DNA of 64,000 nucleotides from Acidobacteria bacterium Ga0077551 (GTDB lineage Bacteria > Pseudomonadota > Alphaproteobacteria > Caulobacterales > Hyphomonadaceae): contig LNFC01000017.1 of NCBI GenBank assembly GCA_001464545.1, positions 62,001 to 126,000 of the forward strand. The letters are read 5' to 3'. The notes below the pieces were generated by a model. It did no database searches. It was not told the origin of the DNA and saw only the letters and a program-made list of their open reading frames with translations. The position numbers and the translations under genes are program-made. The first letter of the stretch is position 1; the number at the start of each line of letters is the position of its first letter. This document shows, in pieces, positions 16,925-25,174 of this stretch.

Positions 16925-18049
16925 TCATGTGAAGGCGACGTTCAGCCAGTCCGGCCGGACATAGGTTTCACCCAGATCGCGCGCCACCAGCTTGTGTGCA
17001 ATGGCGCCCTGGTCCACCGTCAGACCGTTTGCAAGATGGCGGTTCGCGTTGATCGCGGCCCGCGCGCCCTTGCCGGCAATCTGCATCACGAAGGGCAGGG
17101 TAGCGTTGTTCAGGGCGTAGGTCGAAGTGCGCGGCACGGCGCCGGGCATGTTTGCGACGCAATAGTGAAGTATTCCGTCCACGTCATAAATCGGGTCTTC
17201 GTGCGTGGTCGCATGGCTCGTCTCGAAACACCCGCCCTGGTCGATGGCGATGTCCACGAGAACGGCGCCGGGCTTCATGGTTTTCAGCTGCTCCCGGCTT
17301 ATCAGTTTCGGCGCTGAAGCGCCGGGGATCAGCACGGCGCCAATCACGAGATCGGCATCCTTGATTGCTTCGGCCAGCGAGTGCGCGGTCGAATACATCG
17401 TCTTGACGCTGCCGCGGAACTGCTCGTCGAGCTGGCCGAGGCGGACATTGTTCCGATCAAAGATCGTCACATCGGCGCGCATGCCGACGGCGATTTCCGC
17501 CGCATGGGTTCCTGAAACCCCGCCGCCGATGATCACCACTTTCGAAGGTGCCACACCCGGCACGCCGCCCAGAAGAATGCCCCGGCCGCGCTTGGTGCGC
17601 ATCAGCGCCCAGGCGGCGACCTGCATCGACATGCGTCCGGCGACCTGGCTCATCGGGCGAAGCAGCGGAAGGCCACCTTCGGAATCGGTCACCGTCTCGT
17701 AGGCGATTGCAAGGCAGCCGGATTTCATCAGACCCTTCGCCTGGACCGGATCGGGCGCGAGATGGAGGTAGGTGAAGAGGGTGTGGCCGGGTGTCAGGCG
17801 CGCAGTTTCTTCCGGCTGCGGCTCCTTCACTTTCACGATCAGTTCGCTGCCGCTGAAGACCGCCTCGGCATCCGGGGCGATCTGCGCGCCGACAGAGGTG
17901 TAGGCCTCATTGGCAAACCCGGAATTGATGCCGGCGCCGGACTGGACCAGCACCGAGTGTCCGGCGCGGACGAGTTCGCCGACGCTTTCAGGTGTCAGGC
18001 CGACACGGGATTCCTGTTTCTTGATCTCTGTTGGAACGCCGATGCGCAT
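16925..18049 (-). CDS. ald: alanine dehydrogenase
   Basis: 374 residues. The N-terminal R-I-G-V-P-T-E-I-K and R-V-G-L-T-P are the substrate-binding start of the alanine dehydrogenase/PNT family. H-T-L-F-T-Y-L-H-L-A supplies the catalytic His region and the Rossmann loop is V-I-I-G-G-G-V-S-G-T-H-A. The C-terminal D-I-A-I-D-Q-G-G-C-F-E-T-S is typical. It converts L-alanine and NAD+ to pyruvate, ammonia and NADH, or the reverse, in the cytosol. Family length is normal. It is a single gene with no recognised regulator beside it. Confidence 0.95.
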   Translation of the reverse strand: MRIGVPTEIKKQESRVGLTPESVGELVRAGHSVLVQSGAGINSGFANEAYTSVGAQIAPDAEAVFSGSELIVKVKEPQPEETARLTPGHTLFTYLHLAPDPVQAKGLMKSGCLAIAYETVTDSEGGLPLLRPMSQVAGRMSMQVAAWALMRTKRGRGILLGGVPGVAPSKVVIIGGGVSGTHAAEIAVGMRADVTIFDRNNVRLGQLDEQFRGSVKTMYSTAHSLAEAIKDADLVIGAVLIPGASAPKLISREQLKTMKPGAVLVDIAIDQGGCFETSHATTHEDPIYDVDGILHYCVANMPGAVPRTSTYALNNATLPFVMQIAGKGARAAINANRHLANGLTVDQGAIAHKLVARDLGETYVRPDWLNVAFT

Positions 18050-18149
18050 GAAGCCTCTCCCCGGGGAAAGTCCATGCCTATAGCGCTCCTTTCCGGCAAC
18101 TTCCAGCCCTCCGCGGCGCAGCTGGCAGAGCCGGAACGGCCTCCTTCGG

Positions 18150-18830
18150 CTAGCTGCTGATCGACAGCGTCAGAACAATGCGTTCGTCAGCCGGAGCAAA
18201 GTTCTCGATGTTGGTGTCCCAGTAGCGCAGGTCGATCGCGGCGGGGCCGAGCGAGATTGTCGAACCCAATGACCAGTCAGCATAATCGCCGTCCGTATCG
18301 CTTGTGTAAGATCCAAGGGCCGCATCCATACTGAAGGACGAACTCAATGCGTAGCCAGCTTTGACGCTTGCATAGACATAATCCTCACCCGGACTGAAGG
18401 CGCCGTCGGTTCCTACCCAGAACCCGCTATCGAATCCGTAGCTCAGACTGCCGCTGAGTTCCAAACCGCTCAGATCTTCTTCGGCGGCGCCTGGATAGTC
18501 AAAAAAAGTTGCTCTCAGATCCCAGCTGACGCCGTTGCCCAGCACGTTCGCCAGCCCCGCATAGTAGCTGACTTCCAGATCTGCGGAGGAGGCATCACCA
18601 AAATCTATCGTCGAGGCCCAGACACCCGCATAGAGCGCGCCGTTCGCATAGTCGAGCCCGCCCTGGATCGCCGGGTTCCCGTTCGACGAGGAAATGCCGC
18701 GCCAGGTGTAATCGGTGGTCAGCGAAGCATTGCCGGTAAAACTGCCTTGGGCCATCGCAGCTTCGCCAGACAATGGGAATGCGACAGCTATCAAGCTGAT
18801 CCACATCTTTGCCAGCAATTCCGGTTTCAT
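18150..18830 (-). CDS. TIGR02001-type exported protein, copy 2
   Basis: 226 residues from ATG 18830, with a GGAGG-type site just upstream. The signal peptide ends near A-M-A-Q. The mature protein opens with the family pattern S-F-T-G-N-A-S-L-T-T-D-Y-T-W-R-G-I-S and carries G-G-L-D-Y-A-N-G-A-L-Y-A-G-V-W-A-S. Strands alternate throughout and Gly/Ser/Asp-rich turns are frequent, as in a beta-barrel. TIGR02001 is a proteobacterial family of unknown function predicted to lie in the outer membrane. It is a diverged paralog of the gene directly upstream (19012-19677) and differs at the C-terminus, ending in S-I-S-S rather than Phe. Confidence 0.8.
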   Translation of the reverse strand: MKPELLAKMWISLIAVAFPLSGEAAMAQGSFTGNASLTTDYTWRGISSSNGNPAIQGGLDYANGALYAGVWASTIDFGDASSADLEVSYYAGLANVLGNGVSWDLRATFFDYPGAAEEDLSGLELSGSLSYGFDSGFWVGTDGAFSPGEDYVYASVKAGYALSSSFSMDAALGSYTSDTDGDYADWSLGSTISLGPAAIDLRYWDTNIENFAPADERIVLTLSISS

Positions 18831-18933
18831 AACGGTCTCCCTCCGGCCTGAAGATCGGAGGGAACAGGAATGAAGTCCAGCCTGTTCCAGCGTTTCAGGG
18901 CCGCAACGTCTGGCTGGGGGCCTCGCACAAATG

Positions 18934-18967
18934 AAAAGTCCCTCTCCCGGCGGGCCGGAAGAGGGAC
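18934..18967 (-). terminator. terminator between the two TIGR02001 genes
   Basis: On the minus strand GTCCCTCT (18967-18960) pairs with AGAGGGAC (18945-18938) and TTTT follows (18937-18934). It lies about 45 bases after the stop of the 19012-19677 gene, so the two paralogs are at least partly separate transcription units. Confidence 0.75.
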
Positions 18968-19011
18968 AATAGACCGGGCTCAAGCCCTGCCGTTACAAGG
19001 CCAGGTGAAGC

Positions 19012-19677
19012 CTAGAAGACTTTCGAGATCATGACGACGAAGTTCTCGTCGGCGACGTCACCGGCGACGGCATCATCGATGTCGGTGTCGGTGTATTTCA
19101 CGGTGAGATCGAACACGTCGAAGGCATACGCGCCGCCGAGCGACCAGTTGGTGTAGTCACCGCCGCCATCGAAGCTGTAGTTGCCGACGCTGGCGAGGCC
19201 CTTCAGTTTTTCGGAGAAGGCGTAGGCGCCGGTGCCCTCGACGTAGGTGTTCTTGTTGTCAGGGTCGTAATAGGCGGTTGCGCCGAGGCTGACCGCATCG
19301 ACCGTGTAGCCAAGGCCGGCTTTCACTTCGACGAAGTCGAGATCTTCTTCACCTGGATAGAAGTAGCCGATCACGCCGACATCCCAGCTGAGGGCATCGG
19401 TGAAGGCGCCGCGGAAGCCGCCATAGAGGTCGACTTCGATGTCAGCGTCCGATCCGAAATCGACGTTCGATGCCCAAGCGCCGACGTAGAAGCCGCCATT
19501 GGTGTAATCGACGCCGCCTTGAACCGTTGCGCCGTTATCGGTCTGCGAAACGCCGCGCCAGACGTAGTCATTTGCGACTGCCGCGTTGAAGGACACATCG
19601 CCTTGAGCGTGAGCGCCGCCTGCGGCTGCAAGTACGGCGGCGGCGAGAAGGCTGGCCCGGGAGAGTTTGTTTTTCAT
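19012..19677 (-). CDS. TIGR02001-type exported protein, copy 1
   Basis: 221 residues from ATG 19677 with a GAGG site upstream. The signal peptide ends near G-A-H-A. The mature start D-V-S-F-N-A-A-V-A-N-D-Y-V-W-R-G-V-S-Q-T and G-G-V-D-Y-T-N-G-G-F-Y-V-G-A-W-A-S-N are the family signature. The chain ends in I-S-K-V-F, an aromatic end suited to outer-membrane barrel insertion. Acidic residues are abundant. Function of the family is unknown; a porin-like or envelope role is an inference. It is followed by a terminator and then by its paralog. Confidence 0.82.
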   Translation of the reverse strand: MKNKLSRASLLAAAVLAAAGGAHAQGDVSFNAAVANDYVWRGVSQTDNGATVQGGVDYTNGGFYVGAWASNVDFGSDADIEVDLYGGFRGAFTDALSWDVGVIGYFYPGEEDLDFVEVKAGLGYTVDAVSLGATAYYDPDNKNTYVEGTGAYAFSEKLKGLASVGNYSFDGGGDYTNWSLGGAYAFDVFDLTVKYTDTDIDDAVAGDVADENFVVMISKVF

Positions 19678-19848
19678 TGGAGGAAACCTCGCTTCTGTCA
19701 TTACGCTCCTGATCAAGCGTCGGCTGTCTACCTGCCGGTCGAGGGTTAAAAATTCGATGCCAAACCTTAGGTAAACCCCGCGCGGGAACGCGGTTCGCCG
19801 GGCTTTTGAGCAGTGAATTGGGCGCTTGCCTCAGCTTTGGGCGATGCA

Positions 19849-19877
19849 GCGAATCCACACTTGTGTGGCAGATTCGC
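19849..19877 (-). terminator. hairpin after the SDR gene
   Basis: GCGAATC (19849-19855) pairs with GATTCGC (19871-19877) and CACAC with GTGTG inside it around a TT loop, leaving a three-base bulge. It starts 14 bases beyond the stop of the minus-strand SDR gene. No T run, so termination is not certain. Confidence 0.45.
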
Positions 19878-19891
19878 AACAGATTCAGACC

Positions 19892-20707
19892 CTAACGTGC
19901 GACAAGGGGGGCGTAGCCGAGGTGCATGCCCGCATCGACCAGCAACGTCTCGCCCGTCACGTGCCGGGAGGCATCGGTGAGGAAGAACACAGCCGAGTCG
20001 GCGATGTCGTCCGGCCCGCTGGCGACATGCAGCGGCACCGAGGCGGCGACGCCGGCTTCCATTTTCGTGTATTGCTCGGCGCTCATCTCGTCCTTGAACC
20101 AGCGCGTACCGATGAAACCCGGGCAGACGGCGTTGACGCGGATGGCCGGCGCGAGGGCGCGGGCGAGGCTGAGCGTCATCGTGTTGAGTGCGCCTTTGGT
20201 GGCCGCATAGGCGACCGAAGATCCGATACCGGTGACTCCGGCGATGGAGGAAACATTGAGCACGGCCGAGGCGCGCCCCGTTTGCCGGTGCGCTTCGACG
20301 AGCAGGGGTTTCACCTTCTGCATCATCAGGAAAGGGCCTGCGACGTTCACTGCATAGGTGTGCAGGAAGTCTTCCCGCGTCAGCGCATCGAGATCCGAAT
20401 GGTCGCGCGCATGTTTCGTGATGCCGGCATTGTTGACGAGGATATCGAGACGGCCCGCCTGCGCGGCCGCTTCGGCAAGCTTGGCGCAGCCTTCATCGGT
20501 GGAGACGTCGGCCTGCACGAGCCGTGCCTGCGCGCCGGCCTTCTGGCAATCGGCGACGGTCGCTTCGCCGTCGGCAACCGACTTGGTGCAATTGATGATG
20601 ACGCTGGCGCCGCGCTCGGCCAGGCGCAGCGCGATCGAGCGGCCGAGACCGGTGGCCGATCCTGTGACGAGGGCGCTGCGGCCTTCGAGGTCCTTGGGCT
20701 GGTTCAT
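19892..20707 (-). CDS. short-chain dehydrogenase/reductase
   Basis: 271 residues of a classical SDR. The NAD(P) loop is T-G-S-A-T-G-L-G (15-22), the N-N-A-G motif is at 92-95, the catalytic Ser is at 153-154 and the pair Y167-x-x-x-K171 is in S-V-A-Y-A-A-T-K. The C-terminus has V-C-P-G-F-I and T-G-E-T-L-L-V-D-A-G. It is cytosolic and oxidises or reduces an alcohol/ketone, perhaps a 3-hydroxyacyl derivative or sugar; substrate not deducible. The gene is preceded by a GGAG site and is a single transcription unit. Confidence 0.9.
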   Translation of the reverse strand: MNQPKDLEGRSALVTGSATGLGRSIALRLAERGASVIINCTKSVADGEATVADCQKAGAQARLVQADVSTDEGCAKLAEAAAQAGRLDILVNNAGITKHARDHSDLDALTREDFLHTYAVNVAGPFLMMQKVKPLLVEAHRQTGRASAVLNVSSIAGVTGIGSSVAYAATKGALNTMTLSLARALAPAIRVNAVCPGFIGTRWFKDEMSAEQYTKMEAGVAASVPLHVASGPDDIADSAVFFLTDASRHVTGETLLVDAGMHLGYAPLVAR

Positions 20708-20868
20708 GTTTCTCCTCCCGGGTTATCTTCAGTCGTTGGTTTCCCTCGTATCCCGGCGCGTCCTGCCGTGTCCACTGCAGCGCTCGCGATGGGCGAGTGA
20801 GCCCCCCGCTTGTAAGCAACCGGCGACCCCGCGAGAAAGTGTATACGCAGCTTTACGGAGTCGCCCCC

Positions 20869-21366
20869 TTGGCCGGATTGTTTCGCATCGTATATGTGAG
20901 CACAGCGCAGCCCGGGCTCACCGACAGCGATATCGAATCGTTGCTCAACGTCGCACAATCCAACAATGACGAGCGTTTCATCACGGGTTATCTCGTGCAC
21001 AACGGCCCGAATTTCATGCAGTTGATCGAAGGCCCGTTCAACGAAGTCGACGAAGTGTACGGTCGCATCCTGCGTGACCGGCGTCATTCCGGCATCGTGC
21101 GCATTCAGGCGGAATGGGCTGAGCACCGCGTGTTCCCGAACTGGTCGATGAATTATTTCCGCGTCGACCGGCACGGCTCGGTGGGGTCCATGATCTCGCG
21201 CGGCGCCGACTCGGTCGACAGCCTTATGGAAGCGGGCGTGCCGCGCGACGTGTTGCACCTGTTTTCCAAATTCATACAGCAGACGGAGTATCCCGAGCCG
21301 CGCTCGGACCGCGCTGCCCCTTCCGGAAGAGCCCGGCCAGACCAACAGCAAGACCCACAAGCGTAA
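20869..21366 (+). CDS. BLUF-domain blue-light photoreceptor, short form
   Basis: Chosen start is TTG 20869, 8 bases after GGAG (20857-20860), giving 165 residues; an upstream GTG at 20797 or 20839 is possible. All flavin-site residues of BLUF domains are present at the spacing seen in AppA: Tyr9, Asn33, Gln51, Trp92 and Met94 (AppA Y21, N45, Q63, W104, M106). It should bind FAD non-covalently and switch hydrogen bonding under blue light. There is no EAL, GGDEF or other output domain; about 60 residues follow, ending in a basic/Gln-rich tail, so signalling must go through a partner. The last 95 bp overlap the opposing DUF2157 gene. Confidence 0.88.
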   Translation: MAGLFRIVYVSTAQPGLTDSDIESLLNVAQSNNDERFITGYLVHNGPNFMQLIEGPFNEVDEVYGRILRDRRHSGIVRIQAEWAEHRVFPNWSMNYFRVDRHGSVGSMISRGADSVDSLMEAGVPRDVLHLFSKFIQQTEYPEPRSDRAAPSGRARPDQQQDPQA

Positions 21367-22285
21367 GCCCGGCGACCAGCAGGGTGACCGGCTCGGCGCC
21401 GAAGGTCTCGAAGTATTGCGTGTAGCCGTGGATGCCGAGGAAGACGAGCGCGCTGACCGACAGGAAGCCGCCGCGGCGCGTGAGCAGCGCGAGGGCCAGC
21501 GCGAGCGCGGCCCATCCGATCGAGAATGGCAATTCGGGAACGGTTAGCGCGGTTCTCTGCCAGGCTTCGTAGGCGGTATAGTCGTCATAGCGGTTGGCGC
21601 TCCAGGCGCTGTCACCGAGAATATCGCCCCAGAGTGAGCCGACCCAGAAGGCGAAGTGGACGAGCACCATTGCTGTGCGGGCGGCCACGGTGAGCAGCAT
21701 CTGCCAGGCCTCGCCCGCGCGGCGGCGCACGCTGTAGAAGGCGGCGGCGAGCGCGCCGAAGACACCGATCGTGATCAGGGGTTCCTCGACGAAGAGGGCG
21801 TAGGAGGCATGCCAGTAACCGGTGCCCGTGCCGAACACCGCGCCGAAGGCGAGAACTCCGAGGGCCGCAAGGAAGGCCGAGCGAAACCAGATGGCGCCGG
21901 CCGTCAGCACGCCGGTGATGAGGAGGGCGGGCAGCGTCGGCGACGGGGCGGCGCCAAGTTCCCAGGCGACCCAGCCCGCGAGGCCCAGCGTGCCCATCAG
22001 GGCGAGGCCGGCGGACAACACGCCGAAAGCGTTGCCCGGCGCGAGGCGGCGCAGGCCTTCGGCGCCGGCAAGAGCGGCGAGAGCGAGCGCGAGACCCGTG
22101 CCCGCATTCGGCACCAGCGCGATGGCAGCGGCGGCCACGGCAAGCGCGCCAAAGATCAGCAGTACGTTGATGATCAGCCCGCCGCGCTTGTCGGGCAGGG
22201 CGAGGGTTTCGAGCCGGGCGGCTTCGTTAGCGGTCAGTGCGCCGGATTTCTCAAGGGCGGCAAGGTCAAGGCGGATGATGCGCAC
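21272..22285 (-). CDS. DUF2157 membrane protein
   Basis: 337 residues. The GTG at 22285, 8 bases after AGGAG (22298-22294), is the likely start. The soluble N-terminal part is a short helical domain (L-D-L-A-A-L-E-K-S-G-A-L-T-A-N-E-A-A-R-L) as in DUF2157. About nine to ten hydrophobic helices follow, and the chain ends in a basic tail. Function of the family is unknown. The 3' end overlaps the BLUF gene tail-to-tail by 95 bp. An inverted repeat like a TetR-family operator lies immediately upstream. Confidence 0.8.
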   Translation of the reverse strand: MRIIRLDLAALEKSGALTANEAARLETLALPDKRGGLIINVLLIFGALAVAAAAIALVPNAGTGLALALAALAGAEGLRRLAPGNAFGVLSAGLALMGTLGLAGWVAWELGAAPSPTLPALLITGVLTAGAIWFRSAFLAALGVLAFGAVFGTGTGYWHASYALFVEEPLITIGVFGALAAAFYSVRRRAGEAWQMLLTVAARTAMVLVHFAFWVGSLWGDILGDSAWSANRYDDYTAYEAWQRTALTVPELPFSIGWAALALALALLTRRGGFLSVSALVFLGIHGYTQYFETFGAEPVTLLVAGLTLVGLAVGLAGLFRKGQRGPSAARDTPSAV

Positions 22286-22299
22286 GGGGCAAACTCCTA

Positions 22300-22317
22300 T
22301 TAGTGAGCGTTCACGAA
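22300..22317 (-). promoter_or_regulatory. possible TetR-type operator upstream of the DUF2157 gene
   Basis: TTAGTGA-N4-TCACGAA, an inverted repeat with 6 of 7 positions matching, lies directly before the Shine-Dalgarno of the GTG start. The arrangement and half-site look like operators of TetR-family repressors. No TetR gene is in the window. Confidence 0.35.
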
Positions 22318-22375
22318 CATAAAGGAGGGCGGTTTGCAAGCCCGGGCGAGAGGGGGCGGATCGCAAGTGCGGCGC

Positions 22376-22963
22376 CTAGCCCGTGTCGGGGTGCATGCCT
22401 GCCCAGGCGTCCGGCCGCGCGAGGGCGTCGAGGCGCATCAGAAGGGCGTCCAGCGCAGGGGGCACGGCGCGCAGGACATGCGAGGGGACGGGCAATTCGT
22501 GCAGTGGCGGCGCTTTGTCCCGCGCAAAGCGGAAGGCGAGGCGGCGCGCGGCTGGCAAGGGATTGCGCAAGACGGCGAGCGGGGCCTCGGCCGAATTCAG
22601 GGCAACGGCCCATTGGAATCCCGGCTCCGGCGCTGACGGTCCGGCGGGATGCGCGGCGCGGCAAGCGCCCGGGCGCTCGCCGGGATCGAAGGCGGGTTCG
22701 CGGCGGCGCAGCCCCGGTCCGGAATTGACCGTGTGCGGATCAGCTGGCGGCCGCGTGGCGCGCGGCGGCGGCAGGGTGATGCCGTACGCAACAGCGAACA
22801 GATAGCGCCGCACCAGCGCGCTGGTGAGACGCAGCTCACGGCGGACACGCGCCGCGATGGCGGCAAAACCGTCCGGGCTCGCCGCGCGGATCAGCGCCCG
22901 CAGCGCGAGGAGGAACTGCGCGAGCGGATACCAGATTTCGGGAAGAGGCCGCGACGGTGTCAT
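22376..22963 (-). CDS. hypothetical protein
   Basis: 195 residues from ATG 22963. The composition is rich in Ala, Arg and Pro. The N-terminal 60 residues look helical (Q-F-L-L-A-L-R-A-L-I-R and V-R-R-Y-L-F-A-V-A-Y-G). The middle is Pro/Arg-rich and probably disordered. The last third (L-R-N-P-L-P-A-A-R-R-L-A-F) looks helical again. I recognise no domain and see no signal peptide. Both its third-position GC and its neat fit between the DUF2157 and AraC genes support it as real, but a spurious frame in GC-rich DNA is not excluded. Confidence 0.55.
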   Translation of the reverse strand: MTPSRPLPEIWYPLAQFLLALRALIRAASPDGFAAIAARVRRELRLTSALVRRYLFAVAYGITLPPPRATRPPADPHTVNSGPGLRRREPAFDPGERPGACRAAHPAGPSAPEPGFQWAVALNSAEAPLAVLRNPLPAARRLAFRFARDKAPPLHELPVPSHVLRAVPPALDALLMRLDALARPDAWAGMHPDTG

Positions 22964-23086
22964 GGCGGCCAGTATGCGCCGGGCGCGAACCCAGCCGGAT
23001 TGGCGGGCGCTGGTTTTTTTGCAATGCGCTGATCTGATGGGGTTTTCAAAGCGCCGTTGGCCGGAGTCCGTTGCGCAAGGCAGACC

Positions 23087-24121
23087 TTATGCAACGGTTT
23101 GGGCGCTGCGCGCTTCGGCGCGCACTGCCTTCGGCGACTTGCCGGTCCAGCGCTTGAAGGCGCGGGAGAAAGCGGGGGCATCGGAGAAGCCGACGAGGTA
23201 GGCGGTTTCGTTGACGGAGGTTTTGCGGGCGCCGAGATAGTCCAGCGCCATGCGGCGGCGCAGGTCGTCGAGCACAAGCTTGAAGCTCGTGCCTTCGGTT
23301 TTCAGCCGGCGGAACAGGGTCTGGCGACTGATGCCTAAGGCGGCAGCGATAGCGTCGCCCGTGATGTCGCCGGTGTGCAGGCGGGCGAGCAGCTTTGCCT
23401 CGACCTGGGCGCGCAGGGTGCGGGCGGCCGCGAGATCCTGCAGCAGCGCATCGGCGCGTTCCGTGAGTATACCGAATACATAGGCGGGCTGCTGCGCGAC
23501 GGGCCAGCTGGTGAGGCCCGGCGCGAGGCGCATGGCGTTCCAGTCTGCCGAGAAGGTGACCGGACACTTGAAGATGCGGGTGTATTCGGCGCGGTAGGAC
23601 GGGGCGGGATGGGTGACATGGACTTCCAGCACGTGGGGCGCCGGCAGGAACCGGCGCGGGCCGCAGACGAGGCGGGCGAAGGCGGCTTCGGTGAGTTCAG
23701 GGAAATCGTTCGGGGCGGGGCGCGTGTCGGTCATCCAGAGCTGGCTGCTGCGCTCGGCGAGCTCGAAACGGGGCTGGCCGGGGGCGCTTTCTAGTTCGAC
23801 TGCAAGGGCGCCGAAGCGCTGCATCTGGGCGAAGGCCTCGCCCATTGTCGCCGACGCATTCATGATCAGGCCGACGAGCGAGACATCCGCCATGTCGATC
23901 GCTTCGCCGTAGAGGAGGCCGAGCGCGGGCTCGCCTGTGGCGGCCTGGGCGGCGCGCATCAGGGCATGGTAGCGGGCGAGGGGGATGCGGGTGTCGCCGT
24001 TTTCCAGGCTGGCAGGGTTGATGCCGGCTTCGCGGCAAAGCGCGGCAGGATCTGCGCCCTTGCCCTCGGCAAAGTCGGCCAACCCGCTGACGATGCTGGC
24101 GGAAACGGTGGCTTTGGTCAT
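23087..24121 (-). CDS. AraC-family transcriptional regulator
   Basis: 344 residues from ATG 24121 (an ATG at 24151 would add ten). The N-terminal 190 residues follow the arabinose-binding-like domain of the OruR/ArgR-type AraC group: V-S-G-L-A-D-F-A near the start, I-P-L-A-R-Y-H-A-L-M-R-A-A, then Y-G-E-A-I-D. The C-terminal 100 residues hold two helix-turn-helix units, A-A-A-L-G-I-S-R-Q-T-L-F-R-R-L and A-Y-L-V-G-F-S-D-A-P-A-F-S-R-A-F-K-R-W-T-G. It is divergent from the DUF2306-like gene with starts 117 bp apart, which makes that gene a candidate target. Confidence 0.9.
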   Translation of the reverse strand: MTKATVSASIVSGLADFAEGKGADPAALCREAGINPASLENGDTRIPLARYHALMRAAQAATGEPALGLLYGEAIDMADVSLVGLIMNASATMGEAFAQMQRFGALAVELESAPGQPRFELAERSSQLWMTDTRPAPNDFPELTEAAFARLVCGPRRFLPAPHVLEVHVTHPAPSYRAEYTRIFKCPVTFSADWNAMRLAPGLTSWPVAQQPAYVFGILTERADALLQDLAAARTLRAQVEAKLLARLHTGDITGDAIAAALGISRQTLFRRLKTEGTSFKLVLDDLRRRMALDYLGARKTSVNETAYLVGFSDAPAFSRAFKRWTGKSPKAVRAEARSAQTVA

Positions 24122-24238
24122 CTCTGCGGGCGCCCTGTTACAAATAGCCATGTTTGCGCAACGCCGCATCATGGCGTCCTTATCGAAAAACGGCAAGAAG
24201 TTCGGCTCAGACGACCATTTTGTCCGGAGAGATTGCTG

Positions 24239-25060
24239 ATGACGTCCACCCCGAGCCCTGATGTTCGACGCCTCGCCGGAGGCTGGGCGGTCCTGCTCGG
24301 CGCCTGGCTGATGTTTGCCGGGGCGGCGCAGGCGGCGAACCTCGAGGCCGGGCCGGGCGAACCCTGGTGGGCGCATGTCGGCGCGGCGGCGCTGCTGTGG
24401 CTGCACATCGGGGGCGGAACCTTGGGCATGATTTCCGGCGCGGCGGCGCTGACCTTCAAAAAGGGCGCGCGTCTGCACCGGCTGGCGGGGACAGTGTTCT
24501 TCGCCGCGATGTTCGTGACCTACCTGATCGGCGCGGGCGTCGCGCCATTCCTGGAGGAGGGGCAGCGGCCGAATCTCGTGGCGGGAATCATGGCGCTTTA
24601 CCTGCTGGTCACGGGCTGGCGGACGGCGCGGCAGCGGGAGACGAAGGCTGGGATTGCCGAGATGGCGGGGCTCGGAATCGCGCTCGCAATTGCCGGTACG
24701 GGGGCGGTGTTCATGCAGATGGGCGCGGCGAGCCCGACGGGCACGATCGACGGCTCGCCCCCGCAGGCCTTCATCCTGTTTACCGTCGCGGGCGTGTTGG
24801 CCGCCGGCGGAGAGCTGAACGTGCTGCTGCGGCGGGGGATTTCCGGCACGGCGCGGATCGTGCGGCATCTCTGGCGGATGTGTTTCTCTCTTTTTATCGC
24901 GTCGGGATCTTTCTTTCTCGGCCAGATGCAGGTCTTGCCGGATGTGCTGCGAAACTCGGCCTTTCCCTTCGTGGCGGCGTTCGCGCCGCTGCTGGTCATG
25001 CTGTTCTGGCTGGTCTGGGTGCGCACTGGCTGGCGGCGGCGGAAGACAGCAGCGGCGTGA
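24239..25060 (+). CDS. DUF2306-like membrane protein
   Basis: 273 residues with about seven to eight hydrophobic helices. Histidines lie at helix ends (W-L-H-I-G-G-G, R-L-H-R-L-A-G), the pattern of DUF2306/heme-b-like membrane families; A-D-x-L-F-x-A-x-M-F-V-like motifs follow. A GGAGA site precedes ATG 24239. It is divergent from the AraC regulator and followed by pccA after 114 bp. Function unknown; a quinone or heme-linked membrane role is only a guess. Confidence 0.75.
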   Translation: MTSTPSPDVRRLAGGWAVLLGAWLMFAGAAQAANLEAGPGEPWWAHVGAAALLWLHIGGGTLGMISGAAALTFKKGARLHRLAGTVFFAAMFVTYLIGAGVAPFLEEGQRPNLVAGIMALYLLVTGWRTARQRETKAGIAEMAGLGIALAIAGTGAVFMQMGAASPTGTIDGSPPQAFILFTVAGVLAAGGELNVLLRRGISGTARIVRHLWRMCFSLFIASGSFFLGQMQVLPDVLRNSAFPFVAAFAPLLVMLFWLVWVRTGWRRRKTAAA

Positions 25061-25174
25061 GGCCGGTTCGCCTTCCGGGCGAACGAGACCTCTTGCCGTA
25101 CCGGTAAGCATGGACAAGGCGCAGTGCGCGGCTTAACTGCGAAACGGTTTTCACGGCTTCCAGGGCTCGGGCGA

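Noticed and set aside
24122-25117. Upstream extension of the AraC regulator frame
   Set aside because: It is antisense to the DUF2306-like membrane gene and carries no domain; the regulator is full length from 24121.
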